In this document: one piece after another, positions 8,824 through 16,976 of the stretch
Layout of the letters: each line of letters starts with the position of its first letter
How positions within the stretch are numbered: the first letter of the stretch is position 1
Source of the DNA: JBNNGK01 sp050268245
Lineage (GTDB): Bacteria > Pseudomonadota > Gammaproteobacteria > Enterobacterales > Enterobacteriaceae
Assembly (NCBI RefSeq): GCF_050268245.1
Contig: NZ_JBNNGK010000003.1
Location: forward strand, 248,001-312,000
Direction: 5' to 3'
DNA length: 64,000 nucleotides
The notes under the pieces: generated by a model
Database searches by the model: none
The model's input: the letters and a program-made list of their open reading frames with translations, nothing else
What the model was told of the DNA's origin: nothing
Position numbers and translations under genes: made by a program

Positions 8824-9903
8824 ATGATGAAACGTAGTGTTTTAGCCTTATCGGTTGCGATCGGCGCAATCTCCTCTTTTGCCAATGCGGCAGAAATTTA
8901 TAATAAAGAGGGCAATAAACTCGATCTCTACGGCCGGGTGAATGCCAAGCATTACTTTATTCATAACGATTCAGGTCATGGCGATAAATCCTATGTGCGT
9001 TTGGGATTTAAAGGGGAAACGCAGATTTCCGATCAACTGACGGGTTATGGCCAGTGGGAATACAATATCCAAGCTAACAACTCGGAAGGGGCGGATGCCA
9101 ACAACGGGACGAAAACGCGTCTTGGTTTTGCCGGGCTGAAATTTGGCGACTATGGCTCTTTTGACTACGGTCGCAACTACGGCGTGGTTTATGATGCGGA
9201 ATCCTATACCGATATGCTGCCGGAGTTCGGCGGTGACTCATACAGCTATACCGACAACTTTATGACCGCCCGTTCCAGCGGTTTGGCCACCTACCGTAAC
9301 CGCGATTTCTTCGGTCTGGTTGAGGGCTTGAATATCGCGTTGCAATATCAAGGCAAAAATGAAGGCCGTGAACTGCAACGTCAAAATGGCGACGGTTATG
9401 GCATGTCATTGGATTATCAGGATATTGGCGGCTCGGGCATCGGTTTTGCCGCCGCCTATTCTGATGCCAACCGCACCGCTGACCAGAAAAAGTCCGCTAT
9501 TGGTAAAGGCGATAACGCGTCAGCCTGGACCACCGCCGTTAAATATGATGCTAACCAGGTGTATCTGGCCGCCATGTATGCTGAAACGCGTAACATGACG
9601 CCGATTAGCGTGAATAGTGTCAAAGGTTTCGCCAATAAAACGCAAAATTTTGAGGTGGTTGCACAGTATCAGTTCGAAAACGGTCTGCGCCCTTCACTGG
9701 CTTATGTGCAGTCCAAAGGCAAAGATATTGAAGGCGTGGGGGATGCCGATCTGGTGAAGTATGTTGAAATCGGCGCGACCTATTATTTCAACAAGAATAT
9801 GTATACCTATGTTGATTACCAGATCAACCAACTGAGTGACGACAATAAGCTGAAGCTAAACAATGACGATATTGTGGCGGTCAGCCTGACTTATCGTTTC
9901 TGA
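8824..9903 (+). CDS. General outer-membrane porin (OmpC/OmpF family)
   Basis: Trimeric beta-barrel porin for diffusion of small hydrophilic solutes. The 359-residue precursor has a signal peptide ending near SSFANA|AEIYNKEG, and the mature start AEIYNKEGNKLDLYGR is typical of enterobacterial porins. Constriction-loop L3 shows the PEFGG motif. The protein ends with Phe (VSLTYRF), as required for BAM-dependent insertion. A second ATG at 8827 could be used; either gives the same mature protein. It is monocistronic with a long AT-rich leader containing an NtrC-like palindrome. Which named porin it corresponds to cannot be decided here. Confidence 0.9.
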   Translation: MMKRSVLALSVAIGAISSFANAAEIYNKEGNKLDLYGRVNAKHYFIHNDSGHGDKSYVRLGFKGETQISDQLTGYGQWEYNIQANNSEGADANNGTKTRLGFAGLKFGDYGSFDYGRNYGVVYDAESYTDMLPEFGGDSYSYTDNFMTARSSGLATYRNRDFFGLVEGLNIALQYQGKNEGRELQRQNGDGYGMSLDYQDIGGSGIGFAAAYSDANRTADQKKSAIGKGDNASAWTTAVKYDANQVYLAAMYAETRNMTPISVNSVKGFANKTQNFEVVAQYQFENGLRPSLAYVQSKGKDIEGVGDADLVKYVEIGATYYFNKNMYTYVDYQINQLSDDNKLKLNNDDIVAVSLTYRF

Positions 9904-9932
9904 GTGCTAGCGCATTCAGCGTGATAGCCGCA

Positions 9933-9958
9933 TAAGGCAGGGCTTAGGCTCTGCCTTA
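9933..9958. terminator. Hairpin between porin and yebW
   Basis: TAAGGCAG / CTGCCTTA stem around a 10-nt loop, sitting between the convergent porin and yebW genes. No T tract is visible on either side, so its function as a terminator is tentative. Confidence 0.4.
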
Positions 9959-9984
9959 GCGTAGAGGAGTGGCCCGCTCTGGCG

Positions 9985-10176
9985 TCAGAACGCGGCATAC
10001 TCACTGGCTGGTAGCCAAAATCCATCGATAAAATCCTCGACCGGATAGCAGCCAGCGTGGCGTAGCTTTTGTTCTTTCATTGCCACCAGGCATTGCTGTT
10101 CATCGCGCAAGATGTCCACCATGATATCGGCGCAACCCCCATCCAGATAACAGACAAACATCACCAGTGCGTACAT
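9985..10176 (-). CDS. yebW: YebW family small protein (DUF1482)
   Basis: A 63-residue protein with the hallmark ALVMFVCYLDGGCADI start and the C-terminal block GCYPVEDFIDGFWLPA, matching E. coli YebW in length and motifs. Four cysteines are present. Function is unknown. It is transcribed alone, convergent with the porin gene. Confidence 0.85.
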   Translation of the reverse strand: MYALVMFVCYLDGGCADIMVDILRDEQQCLVAMKEQKLRHAGCYPVEDFIDGFWLPASEYAAF

Positions 10177-10401
10177 AAATTCAACTTCCTCCCGGCCGTT
10201 ATCAGTATGGCTAGTTTCATAATTCTGGCACGTTTTTCCGCTTAAATCATTATGCTGAATAATGTTTGTCCATCAAGCGTGACACTTTCAGACTTCTCTA
10301 ACTGCCTAATGCCACTAAGCTAATTGAATATCTGCCCATCAATGCTAAGCTTAACAGGCATTAAGTAAATGTAATTTTATGACCATCAAACAGGAGTGGA
10401 T

Positions 10402-10848
10402 ATGGGATTGTTTAACTTCGTCAAAGAAGCTGGCGAAAAACTGTGGGATACAGTGACCGGTAACACCGATACTGCCGATCAAAGCGCCAAACTGAAGGAG
10501 CATCTCAACAAAAGCGGCTTGCCGGATACCGACAAGGTTGATGTGCAGGTAGTTGATGGTAAAGCGGTGGTGACGGGTGACGGCATTAGCCAAGAATTGA
10601 AAGAAAAAATTCTGGTTGCTGTGGGTAACGTTGCGGGTATTAGCGGTGTGGAAGATAAGGTGACCGTCGCACCGGGTGAAACCGAGAGTACGTTCTATAC
10701 CGTGAAGAAGGGCGATACCCTGAGCGCGATTTCGAAAGAAGTATATGGCAACGCGAATCAGTACAATAAGATTTTCGAAGCGAACAAACCGATGTTGTCT
10801 AGCCCAGACAAAATCTACCCTGGGCAGGTGTTGCGTATCCCGCAATAA
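10402..10848 (+). CDS. kbp: Potassium-binding BON/LysM protein Kbp (YgaU)
   Basis: Soluble protein of 148 residues that in E. coli binds K+ and supports growth at high external K+. The N-terminus is MGLFNFVKEAGEKLWD. A BON domain spans roughly residues 25-92 and a LysM domain the last ~50 residues (FYTVKKGDTLSAISKEVYGN, then YPGQVLRIPQ). The ATG at 10402 is chosen because CAGGAG lies 5 nt upstream; a GTG at 10396 overlaps that ribosome site. It is monocistronic with a strong terminator. Confidence 0.93.
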   Translation: MGLFNFVKEAGEKLWDTVTGNTDTADQSAKLKEHLNKSGLPDTDKVDVQVVDGKAVVTGDGISQELKEKILVAVGNVAGISGVEDKVTVAPGETESTFYTVKKGDTLSAISKEVYGNANQYNKIFEANKPMLSSPDKIYPGQVLRIPQ

Positions 10849-10865
10849 ATCGCATGTAGCCGACT

Positions 10866-10891
10866 AGCCCGATCGCCGATCGGGCTTTTTT
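10866..10891 (+). terminator. Intrinsic terminator of kbp
   Basis: AGCCCGATC / GATCGGGCT stem (9 bp) with a 3-nt loop followed by six Ts; it starts 18 bases after the stop codon. Confidence 0.9.
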
Positions 10892-11061
10892 ATGGCTTAA
10901 CAGCGTATTTTTTAGTGTAGTGCGTTGCATGGCATAGAGAGAGGCCTGATCTTTCGTTATGATCTTAGCTGACGTGTGTTGACCCTCTGAGGGAAAATTG
11001 GTAGCGTCAGCGCGGTGCTAATCATCTATAACAACATTCCAATATGATGAGCTAGATAAAT

Positions 11062-11208
11062 TTGGTAGAACAACGGCGTGATCACGCCTCGCAGGATAAA
11101 AAATACCGTGAAACGTTGGGTGATGCGCAGTTTGCCATTTTGGTGTTGGCGATCGCCTCCTGTTCACTGATTTTCTTTACGTTAGTGGTCATCTTATGGC
11201 TGGCGTGA
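11062..11208 (+). CDS. Predicted 48-residue single-pass membrane protein
   Basis: A TTG start at 11062 opens a frame with a charged N-terminus (VEQRRDHASQDKKYRETLGDAQ) and one hydrophobic segment (FAILVLAIASCSLIFFTLVV). It ends 23 bases before the next small membrane protein. Start choice is uncertain because there is no ATG in frame after the upstream stop. The charged-then-hydrophobic layout and pairing with the next gene support coding. Family not recognised. Confidence 0.45.
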   Translation: MVEQRRDHASQDKKYRETLGDAQFAILVLAIASCSLIFFTLVVILWLA

Positions 11209-11231
11209 CTTTTGTAACAACAGGAGAGGAC

Positions 11232-11396
11232 ATGGAGCATAATCTCCATCATGAGACGAAACTGATTGCCATTATCGGGCTACTGGTTTCTGCGCTGTTG
11301 GTGGTATCCGTCTTGTTTGGCGTGACCTATTTAACCGATCTTAAACACGCGAATGATCCGATCAGTATTCAAAATTGCTATCTTAAAGCGCCTTAG
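11232..11396 (+). CDS. Small membrane protein, 54 residues
   Basis: The ATG at 11232 is preceded by a strong ribosome site (AGGAGAGG). The protein starts MEHNLHHETKLIA and has one transmembrane helix (IIGLLVSALLVVSVLFGVTYL), then a short polar tail with one Cys. It probably forms a two-gene unit with 11062-11208. A longer frame from 11196 would place the ribosome site inside the gene, so it was not chosen. Function unknown. Confidence 0.6.
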   Translation: MEHNLHHETKLIAIIGLLVSALLVVSVLFGVTYLTDLKHANDPISIQNCYLKAP

Positions 11397-11497
11397 CTAA
11401 TTCCATAATCGCTCATCACCTTATGTCGTCTCGATTGGACAAAAATATCCTCAAGGGTTGTGTATGAGGTATTTTTACGTTCGGATAGTATCCGTGA

Positions 11498-11791
11498 GTC
11501 ATTTCTGTCTTTCATCCTTCAATCGCTCACGGCGCGGTCGTCAGTTATCATTGCAATGATCATGGTCCGTTGCTCCGTGTTTTGCCGAAATATCATCAAT
11601 GGGGAGCGGGTCAATCTTATGCAGCGATTCTATACCGGCCAGTGTTAACGTTCATCGCTGGATGATTTACAGCATCCCGTTATCTATTGTTTATATTCCA
11701 TGCTGACTGGCTATTTGGTATTACCTTTAACAGTTATTTAAACCCTTATCTGGTGGCAGTGAAAGTTAATAATGAAAAACTTTCAGTATGA
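11498..11791 (+). pseudogene. Probable decayed gene with an internal stop
   Basis: One frame reads as protein-like sequence (HCNDHGPLLRVLPKYHQWG, then YLNPYLVAVKVNNEKLSV) but contains an in-frame TGA near 11660 and has no credible start. This looks like the eroded remains of a coding sequence rather than random intergenic DNA. The family was not recognised. The stretch 11397-12236 otherwise holds only this and a short frame at 11835-12005. Confidence 0.3.
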
Positions 11792-11834
11792 TTGCGTAAT
11801 AATTTGTGCGTGAGCGGAAAGTTATTCGCCGATA

Positions 11835-12005
11835 ATGCAAATGAGTTATCACACTCGTTTGATTGAAGAAGCAGTGATTAAAGCTGGGCTCGATGTGATG
11901 CCATTACGCCAGATGATGAGCGGTTTATTTGGGCGCGATGCGGTAGATAAAGAAATACAAAACGGTGAGAGGAAGGATTCCTCACAAGAGGAAACGCCGC
12001 GTTAG
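11835..12005 (+). CDS. Hypothetical 56-residue protein or 3' remnant of the decayed gene
   Basis: The frame begins ATGCAAATG and encodes an acidic/amphipathic peptide (MSYHTRLIEEAVIKAGLDVM, then MMSGLFGRDAVDKEI). Composition and codon use look protein-like. It directly follows the stop-containing frame at 11498-11791, so it may be the last part of the same broken gene. No strong ribosome site was seen. Confidence 0.3.
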   Translation: MQMSYHTRLIEEAVIKAGLDVMPLRQMMSGLFGRDAVDKEIQNGERKDSSQEETPR

Positions 12006-12236
12006 TCGTGTCTTGGCGGTTAGCTCGATTCCTAATGGTTATAGGTTATGATTTTTTTTATGCAAATCGCTCTATTAAATTTTGATTAATGTGATCGAAC
12101 GCCTGAGTTTATCAACGAATAGTGTTCGAACAGAAAAATAGTGATCTACAGCAGATTATTATGCTGAGGGGATAGCTAAGATGTTTCTTGTGGGGATACA
12201 GCGGTTCCTCGTTAGTAAAAAGCAAGAGAGGTTATT

Positions 12237-12338
12237 ATGAGCCAAATACTCTATCGTGCAAGATTATACCATGTTGTTATTGCAACGGCGGTGTTTTGGG
12301 TCTCACTCGCAGCCCTGTTAGTCATTGCTCTACACTAA
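12237..12338 (+). CDS. 33-residue small membrane protein
   Basis: The ATG at 12237 lies just after AGAGAGG. The product begins MSQILYRARLYH and continues into one hydrophobic helix (VVIATAVFWVSLAALLVIAL) ending in His. It is followed 16 bases later by a strong intrinsic terminator, which supports a genuine short transcript. The layout is typical of enterobacterial stress-linked single-helix proteins; its family is not recognised. Confidence 0.55.
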   Translation: MSQILYRARLYHVVIATAVFWVSLAALLVIALH

Positions 12339-12354
12339 CTCTGAATGATTATAT

Positions 12355-12378
12355 TAAAAAACCGCTTAGGCGGTTTTT
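12355..12378 (+). terminator. Intrinsic terminator of the 33-residue gene
   Basis: AAAAAACCGC / GCGGTTTTTT with a TTAG loop; A and T tracts on both sides allow bidirectional use. Confidence 0.85.
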
Positions 12379-12385
12379 TAATATG

Positions 12386-12514
12386 TAGATACTCAAGATA
12401 ATTCGAGTTGCTTGTAGGCGGCAACTGAATGAACCCTTGGGAACATAGCCCACTATGTGGCCGAGGTGGAGGAAGGCAGTCAACACCCAAGCAATTTGAA
12501 GTATGAAGGGTATC
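12386..12514. repeat. MITE-like palindromic repeat, copy 2
   Basis: About 129 bp running from TAGATACTCAAGATAATTCG to AATTTGAAGTATGAAGGGTAT. The ends are inverted-repeat-like, and TTCGAGTTGC pairs with GCAATTTGAA. It shares the terminal pattern with 5737-5863 but has a diverged centre. It lies between a terminator and the DUF1304 gene and carries no reading frame of its own. Confidence 0.65.
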
Positions 12515-12580
12515 ATTGCTTTTAGTTAACAAGGATGTAGATTAAATAATTATCCATTACGCTTAACCACATTAAATACA

Positions 12581-12934
12581 ATGACAAATATTACGGATAT
12601 TCTGATCGTTGCCATTGCGCTACTGCACATTTATATTCTGCTGCTGGAAATGTTTCTTTGGCAACGTCCTGCAGGTATGCGGGCGTTTGGCACAACGCCT
12701 GAGTTTGCACACGCGACGCGTACGCTGGCGGCCAACCAAGGGCTGTATAACGGTTTTTTAGCCGCGGGGCTGCTGTGGAGTTGTTGGTTACAACAGCCGG
12801 CATGGCAGTTGTTCTTTCTTGGCTGCGTACTGGTTGCGGGTATTTTTGGTGGTTTGACGGCCAGCCGCAAAATTCTATGGATTCAGGCATTGCCAGCGTT
12901 GATCGCGATAGGGGCGGTGTTCGTAACGGGCTAA
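12581..12934 (+). CDS. DUF1304 family integral membrane protein
   Basis: The 117 residues form about four transmembrane helices: ILIVAIALLHIYILLLEMF, then LYNGFLAAGLLWSCWL, FFLGCVLVAGIFGGLTA and ALPALIAIGAVFV. The LEMFLWQRPAGMRAFG and ANQGLYNGFLAAG blocks are characteristic of DUF1304 proteins. Function is unknown. The gene stands alone, with no strong ribosome site at the ATG. Confidence 0.8.
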   Translation: MTNITDILIVAIALLHIYILLLEMFLWQRPAGMRAFGTTPEFAHATRTLAANQGLYNGFLAAGLLWSCWLQQPAWQLFFLGCVLVAGIFGGLTASRKILWIQALPALIAIGAVFVTG

Positions 12935-12962
12935 CCCGCCAGGTGTAACCGGCGGGTGGGAT

Positions 12963-13349
12963 TCAGGCCATTTTCTGGTGAATGATGTGCAACGGCGGCG
13001 AGATGTGTAAATCTACGCTCAGATCTTGCCGGAAATCATACGGTGTGATGTTGAAACGCTTGCGGAACATATAAGTGAAATGGGATTGTGAGCCGAAGCC
13101 AAAATCCAGTGCGATGTCAAAAATCGATGCGTTGCTACTGCGTAATTGATAAACCGCCCCCGCTAACCGGCGTTCACGAATGTATTTACCGAGAGAGATC
13201 CCTGTCGCTTCTTTAAATAATTTCTGCATGTGCCACAAGGAGTAACCGGAATAGTTGGCTAACTCTTCAAGATGGATCGCTCGTCCAAGGTGAGTTTCAA
13301 CCCATTTGCTCAGGGCGCAGACCAATGAGAGGTGATGTTCTTGTATCAT
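12963..13349 (-). CDS. Small AraC/XylS-type regulator (MarA/SoxS size class)
   Basis: A 128-residue protein consisting almost only of the two-HTH AraC DNA-binding domain: LEELANYSGYSLWHMQKLFKEATG (first HTH), LGKYIRERRL, then IFDIALDFGFGSQSHFTYMFRKRF (second HTH). The length matches MarA, SoxS and RamA, which lack a ligand domain and act by abundance. The internal ATG at 13349 is chosen; the extension to 13409 adds 20 residues not matching the family. Targets may include stress or efflux genes, but this is inference. It is not a clear orthologue of a named member. Confidence 0.8.
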   Translation of the reverse strand: MIQEHHLSLVCALSKWVETHLGRAIHLEELANYSGYSLWHMQKLFKEATGISLGKYIRERRLAGAVYQLRSSNASIFDIALDFGFGSQSHFTYMFRKRFNITPYDFRQDLSVDLHISPPLHIIHQKMA

Positions 13350-13579
13350 CAGTGCGTCTATGTGAGATCTACATACAGCGAAGTATACACAACTTGCCGC
13401 TTGCGACAAAAAGCACCGCGCAAAGCGTGATGTTTAATCTTATGAGCTGCTTGTTATTGGTGGGCGAAACCCGTTAATCTGAATCGGCTTGCTGCCCGGC
13501 TATTGTTAGTTCGGCCAGGCAGAGACACACCAATGACAGGGCTACCGCCGTAGCAACCTAGCTTTGATGAGGTGATCGC

Positions 13580-13693
13580 ATGTTAATGACAGTGATTATT
13601 ACTCTGGTTGTCGTCGTAGGGGTTGCCGTATTTATGGTTGCACCCGCGATGAAGGTGAATAAAGCGAACAGTGTGGGAGGTGACGAATCGTGA
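13580..13693 (+). CDS. 37-residue membrane-anchored small protein
   Basis: The ATG at 13580 follows GAGGTG. One hydrophobic helix (VIITLVVVVGVAVFMV) is followed by a short polar tail (KVNKANSVGGDES). A terminator lies about 60 bp downstream. Family unknown. Confidence 0.45.
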   Translation: MLMTVIITLVVVVGVAVFMVAPAMKVNKANSVGGDES

Positions 13694-13751
13694 AACGGAT
13701 GACCGTTGTGCCGTAAAACCGGCGCTAAGTGAATACCGCCAAGCGAAAGTG

Positions 13752-13789
13752 AAAAAGCCTGGGTTAGTGAGCGGCACCCGGGCTTTTTA
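13752..13789. terminator. Terminator between the 37-residue gene and yccJ
   Basis: AAAGCC-TGGGT pairs with ACCCG-GGCTTTTT with a T tract on the plus strand and an A tract at the left arm; it probably serves both convergent genes. Confidence 0.7.
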
Positions 13790-13803
13790 TTGCATTACAG
13801 CAA

Positions 13804-14016
13804 TTACACGTTTTTGCGTTCTACCCTTTCTTCGCCCCAATATAATTGGTCGGCATTCGTTTTGCCAAAGGCAATTTGCAGCGCTTCATCGCTGCCTTCT
13901 TGCCAAATTTTTTGCGCCAGGATCTCATCATTACCTGCCAGTTCAAAAATTGCTTCAGCGATCTCGACAGAGGTTTCGCGTACCGTTGCCCACGATTTTA
14001 CATTGTGATTTGCCAT
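13804..14016 (-). CDS. yccJ: YccJ family protein
   Basis: The 70-residue acidic protein contains WATVRETSVEIAEAIFELAG, then KIWQEGSDEALQIAFGKT and ends WGEERVERKNV, matching the E. coli YccJ pattern from end to end. The ATG at 14016 sits after GGAGAAGAG; a GTG one codon earlier is less likely. Function unknown; in E. coli it is linked to stationary phase and located beside wrbA, whereas here wrbA is not adjacent. Confidence 0.85.
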   Translation of the reverse strand: MANHNVKSWATVRETSVEIAEAIFELAGNDEILAQKIWQEGSDEALQIAFGKTNADQLYWGEERVERKNV

Positions 14017-14194
14017 CACTCTTCTCCGGTTTAGTTTTAGCTGATGATGGATTCAGTATAGGCGAAACGCTGCTTTCCTATTGGCGTTGAATGCTGAATA
14101 CGGCCGGAGAGGCCACGGTTGCATGGCTTTGAGGCGGCAAAGTATTGGGCTGCGTGATATTCTGTGCGGCGTTTGCCTAGAGAGGAAGTATGTT

Positions 14195-14434
14195 ATGTCT
14201 GATACATTAAGCAACGATCAGGAGTTCGTGTCCGATCTGGTCGCTTGTCAACTGGTCATTAAGCAGATCCTGGACGTGATTGATGTGATTGCGCCGACCG
14301 AGGTGCGTGACAAAATGTCCAGCCAGCTTAAAAATATTGATTTTTCGACCCACCCCGCAGGGGCCGATCCTGTGACCAAGCGGGCAATTGAAAAAGCCAT
14401 TGCGCTCATCGAACTTAAGTTCAAGCGTGATTAA
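14195..14434 (+). CDS. Hypothetical 79-residue helical protein
   Basis: The ATG at 14195 (MSDTLSNDQEF) follows GAGAGGAAG. The product is soluble and predicted mostly helical, with VIKQILDVIDVIAPTEV, then KRAIEKAIALIELKFKRD. The shape resembles DUF2594/YecF proteins, but this is only an impression. A longer frame from 14081 has no ribosome site. No operon partner. Confidence 0.6.
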   Translation: MSDTLSNDQEFVSDLVACQLVIKQILDVIDVIAPTEVRDKMSSQLKNIDFSTHPAGADPVTKRAIEKAIALIELKFKRD

Positions 14435-14827
14435 GCCAGATTAACGCATTGTGCGACGAAGCGGTGGTGCGCCACATCAGCCACCGTTTCTATTTTCTTC
14501 CTTCCCCATTTCTTTGCCCCGTAACACACCCTTTGCCGTTTGCATCCCTGCCGATTAACTAGCGCAACGGTGCGTGCGCCAGCGTGAACCCTTTTGGCAC
14601 GAACCGCGTGGAGAGAACGCGGGTATCGTTTTGGTTCCGGTTTTGTGTCAGGTGCAGGTGTTCCAGCGGTCGATTTCTTGGTACGCCTGACTACTTCGCT
14701 ATTTTTGCAAAGCTGATTTTAGTGTCATGGTTAACAAAGTGTAATAATAATTTAAAATTAAATGATTTACTCGCTAATTAAATAAGCATCAAATAGGAAA
14801 TATCATCACACAAGGAAGGGATATTTG
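14435..14827. other. Intergenic stretch before the dehydrogenase operon
   Basis: 393 bp without a convincing gene. The first half is moderately GC-rich. The last ~100 bp is AT-rich and ends in an AAGGAAGGG ribosome site for the next gene, so it probably holds that operon's promoter. No specific operator was recognised. Confidence 0.5.
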
Positions 14828-15349
14828 ATGTTAACCAGAAGGCAACTCCTGATTTCAGGGGCATATTTAACCGGGTTTGCCGTGCTCAACCCCGTTCTCT
14901 CATGGGCGAAAATGCCCTCTCAATTCAGTGATAGCACTTCTTTTTATCAGCTTTCTTTGCTGCTTACCGGTCGGAAACAGTTGAGCCCGTTGGTTGCACA
15001 AAGGGCCCTCGATTGCCTTTGCTCAGAGGATGCGCAGTTTGTGGAAAAAATGCGCCAATTGATGAACGTCATGTCTGTTGCGAACATTACTCACGCGGAT
15101 CAACTCTTGGGGCATCGGATACTGACTGATGACGAAACCCAGAATACCGTGAAGAAAATTGTTTCAGCCTGGTATCTTGGTTTTACCGGTACACCCATTC
15201 CCCTGCGGTCGGTCGATAACACCCGTTTCGTGACCTATACCGATGCCCTCATGTACTCCCCAACGTTAGACGCCACCGTTATTCCAACCTATTCACGCGG
15301 TCATACCAATTATTGGACGCAACCGCCCGTAACCCGAGAAAACGATTAA
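14828..15349 (+). CDS. Small (gamma) subunit of a membrane FAD-dependent sugar/polyol dehydrogenase, Tat-exported
   Basis: The 173-residue protein begins MLTRRQLLISGAYLTGFAVL, a Tat-type twin-arginine signal, and then has the sorbitol-dehydrogenase small-subunit layout (FYQLSLLLTGRKQLSP, TKKIV-like helix, then WYLGFTGTP and a C-terminal block near YTDALMYSPTLDATVIPTYS). In this class the small subunit escorts the FAD subunit through the Tat pathway to the periplasm. The ATG at 14828 follows AAGGAAGGG; a TTG just before it is less likely. It is the first gene of a three-gene operon. Confidence 0.85.
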   Translation: MLTRRQLLISGAYLTGFAVLNPVLSWAKMPSQFSDSTSFYQLSLLLTGRKQLSPLVAQRALDCLCSEDAQFVEKMRQLMNVMSVANITHADQLLGHRILTDDETQNTVKKIVSAWYLGFTGTPIPLRSVDNTRFVTYTDALMYSPTLDATVIPTYSRGHTNYWTQPPVTREND

Positions 15350-15377
15350 TTAACGCTTCTTTTTATGTGAGCCAAAC

Positions 15378-16967
15378 ATGACTAAACAATATGATGCCGA
15401 TGTTATTGTGATCGGTTCGGGTGCGTTAGGGAGCAATGCCGCGCATACCTTAGCCCAGAAAGGGCGTTCAGTAATAATTCTTGAAGCCGGTGAAAGAATT
15501 CCACGCTGGAAAATTGTCGAAAATTTTCGTAACTCCCCCAAAAAAGGCAACTATAACTCGCCTTATCCTAACGCACCGTGGGCGCATCATTCTTATGATG
15601 AACAGTACATCGAAAATACGGGCTCCTTCGATTTCCGCCCCGGCATGTTAAAGCTGGTTGGGGGAACAACCTGGCACTGGGCCGCTGCTTGCTGGCGTTA
15701 TCTTCCTAACGATATGAAGCATAAGAGCCTGTATGGCGTGGGGCGTGATTGGCCGATGGAATACAGCGAGCTCGAGCCTTTTTATCAGCAAGCTGAAGAG
15801 GCGTTAGGGGTGTGTGGCAGTAATACCGACGATCAGAGCGGCCAGGCAGGGTTGCCGTTTCCACCGCGTTCCAAACCCTATCCGATGGAGCCCGAAGGGG
15901 AAACCTATCTGTTTCAGCGTGTAAAAAGCCGCCTGAGTCCAGCCGGTTACCATTTTATCCATGAACCCAACGGCCGCGCGACCCGGCCCTATGACGGACG
16001 CCCCGCCTGTAGCGGTAACAATAACTGTATGCCGGTTTGCCCGATAGGTGCCATGTACAGTGGGGAAACCCATGCGCAACACGCGCAAAAGGCCGGGGCC
16101 CAATTGCTCACCGATGCTACCGCGTGGAAATTGGAAAAAGGAACGGGCGGTAAAATCGTCGCCGTGCATGTGCGCAGTTCGAAGGGAGAAGACACACGTC
16201 TGACGGCCAAATATTTTATCGTGGCCGCACACGGTCTGGAAACGCCCAAGCTGCTGTTGCTCTCCGATGTGGCTAACGGTTCGGATCAAGTGGGGCGTAA
16301 CTTGATGGATCACACCGGTATGGGGCTGCAATTCTTGGCCGATGAACCCGTTTGGCCGGGGCGTGGGGCGGTGCAGCAGGGCGGTATCTTTAACTATCGT
16401 GACGGCGATTTCCGTAAAAGACACGCCGCGATTAAGCATGCGCTATCCAATAACGTTCCCAATATGGCGGTGGCGCAGCGATTGATCGCACAAGGGGTTA
16501 TTGGCAGTGAACTGGATAAGCAAATTCGCCATCAGGCTGCGCGCTGGATCGATGTTTCAACCGTGTTTGAAATTTTGCCGCATGCCACCAACACCGTAAG
16601 GCCTAGCACTACGCGTAAAGATGCATTAGGTATTCCGATGCTTACCGTTCATTACGAGGTTGATGACTACGTAAAAGCAGCAAAGCAGGTAGTGGACAAC
16701 GATTATAAAAAATTCGTCGGGTTGATGGGTGGCACGCTGATTGAAGACAATACCGGTTGGCAAAATCGGGATCACCTGATGGGGACGGTGATTATGGGCG
16801 ATAACCCGCAGAGTTCGGTGGTTAATCATGAGTGCCGAACATGGGAACACGACAATTTGTTTCTCGCCACCACCGGCGTCATTCCCGCATCGGGGGTGAT
16901 TAACCCAACGTTAACGGGTGTCGCGTTGAGTATTCGTGCGGCTGCAATCATCGATAAAGAAATATGA
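15378..16967 (+). CDS. GMC-type FAD dehydrogenase, large subunit (sorbitol/gluconate/glucose dehydrogenase class)
   Basis: Catalytic flavoprotein of 529 residues without its own signal peptide, expected to be co-exported with the preceding Tat subunit. A Rossmann FAD site is at the N-terminus (VIGSGALGSNAAHTLAQ), and GGTTWHWAA is a GMC signature. Three closely spaced cysteines (C211, C217, C221, in ACSGNNNCMPVC) match the 3Fe-4S-binding segment of FAD-glucose dehydrogenases. The C-terminal region HLMGTVIMGDNP and GVINPTLTGVALS fits the GMC family. It would oxidise a sugar, sugar acid or polyol and pass electrons to the cytochrome c encoded next. The substrate cannot be fixed from sequence alone. 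Confidence 0.9.
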   Translation: MTKQYDADVIVIGSGALGSNAAHTLAQKGRSVIILEAGERIPRWKIVENFRNSPKKGNYNSPYPNAPWAHHSYDEQYIENTGSFDFRPGMLKLVGGTTWHWAAACWRYLPNDMKHKSLYGVGRDWPMEYSELEPFYQQAEEALGVCGSNTDDQSGQAGLPFPPRSKPYPMEPEGETYLFQRVKSRLSPAGYHFIHEPNGRATRPYDGRPACSGNNNCMPVCPIGAMYSGETHAQHAQKAGAQLLTDATAWKLEKGTGGKIVAVHVRSSKGEDTRLTAKYFIVAAHGLETPKLLLLSDVANGSDQVGRNLMDHTGMGLQFLADEPVWPGRGAVQQGGIFNYRDGDFRKRHAAIKHALSNNVPNMAVAQRLIAQGVIGSELDKQIRHQAARWIDVSTVFEILPHATNTVRPSTTRKDALGIPMLTVHYEVDDYVKAAKQVVDNDYKKFVGLMGGTLIEDNTGWQNRDHLMGTVIMGDNPQSSVVNHECRTWEHDNLFLATTGVIPASGVINPTLTGVALSIRAAAIIDKEI

Positions 16968-16976
16968 GCTGAGGCA

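Noticed and set aside
10351..10845. 164-codon minus-strand frame opposite kbp
   Set aside because: Mirror frame of the well-supported kbp gene.
11460..11648. 62-codon plus-strand frame as a gene
   Set aside because: A different frame of the same DNA reads as more protein-like sequence, and no ribosome site precedes it.
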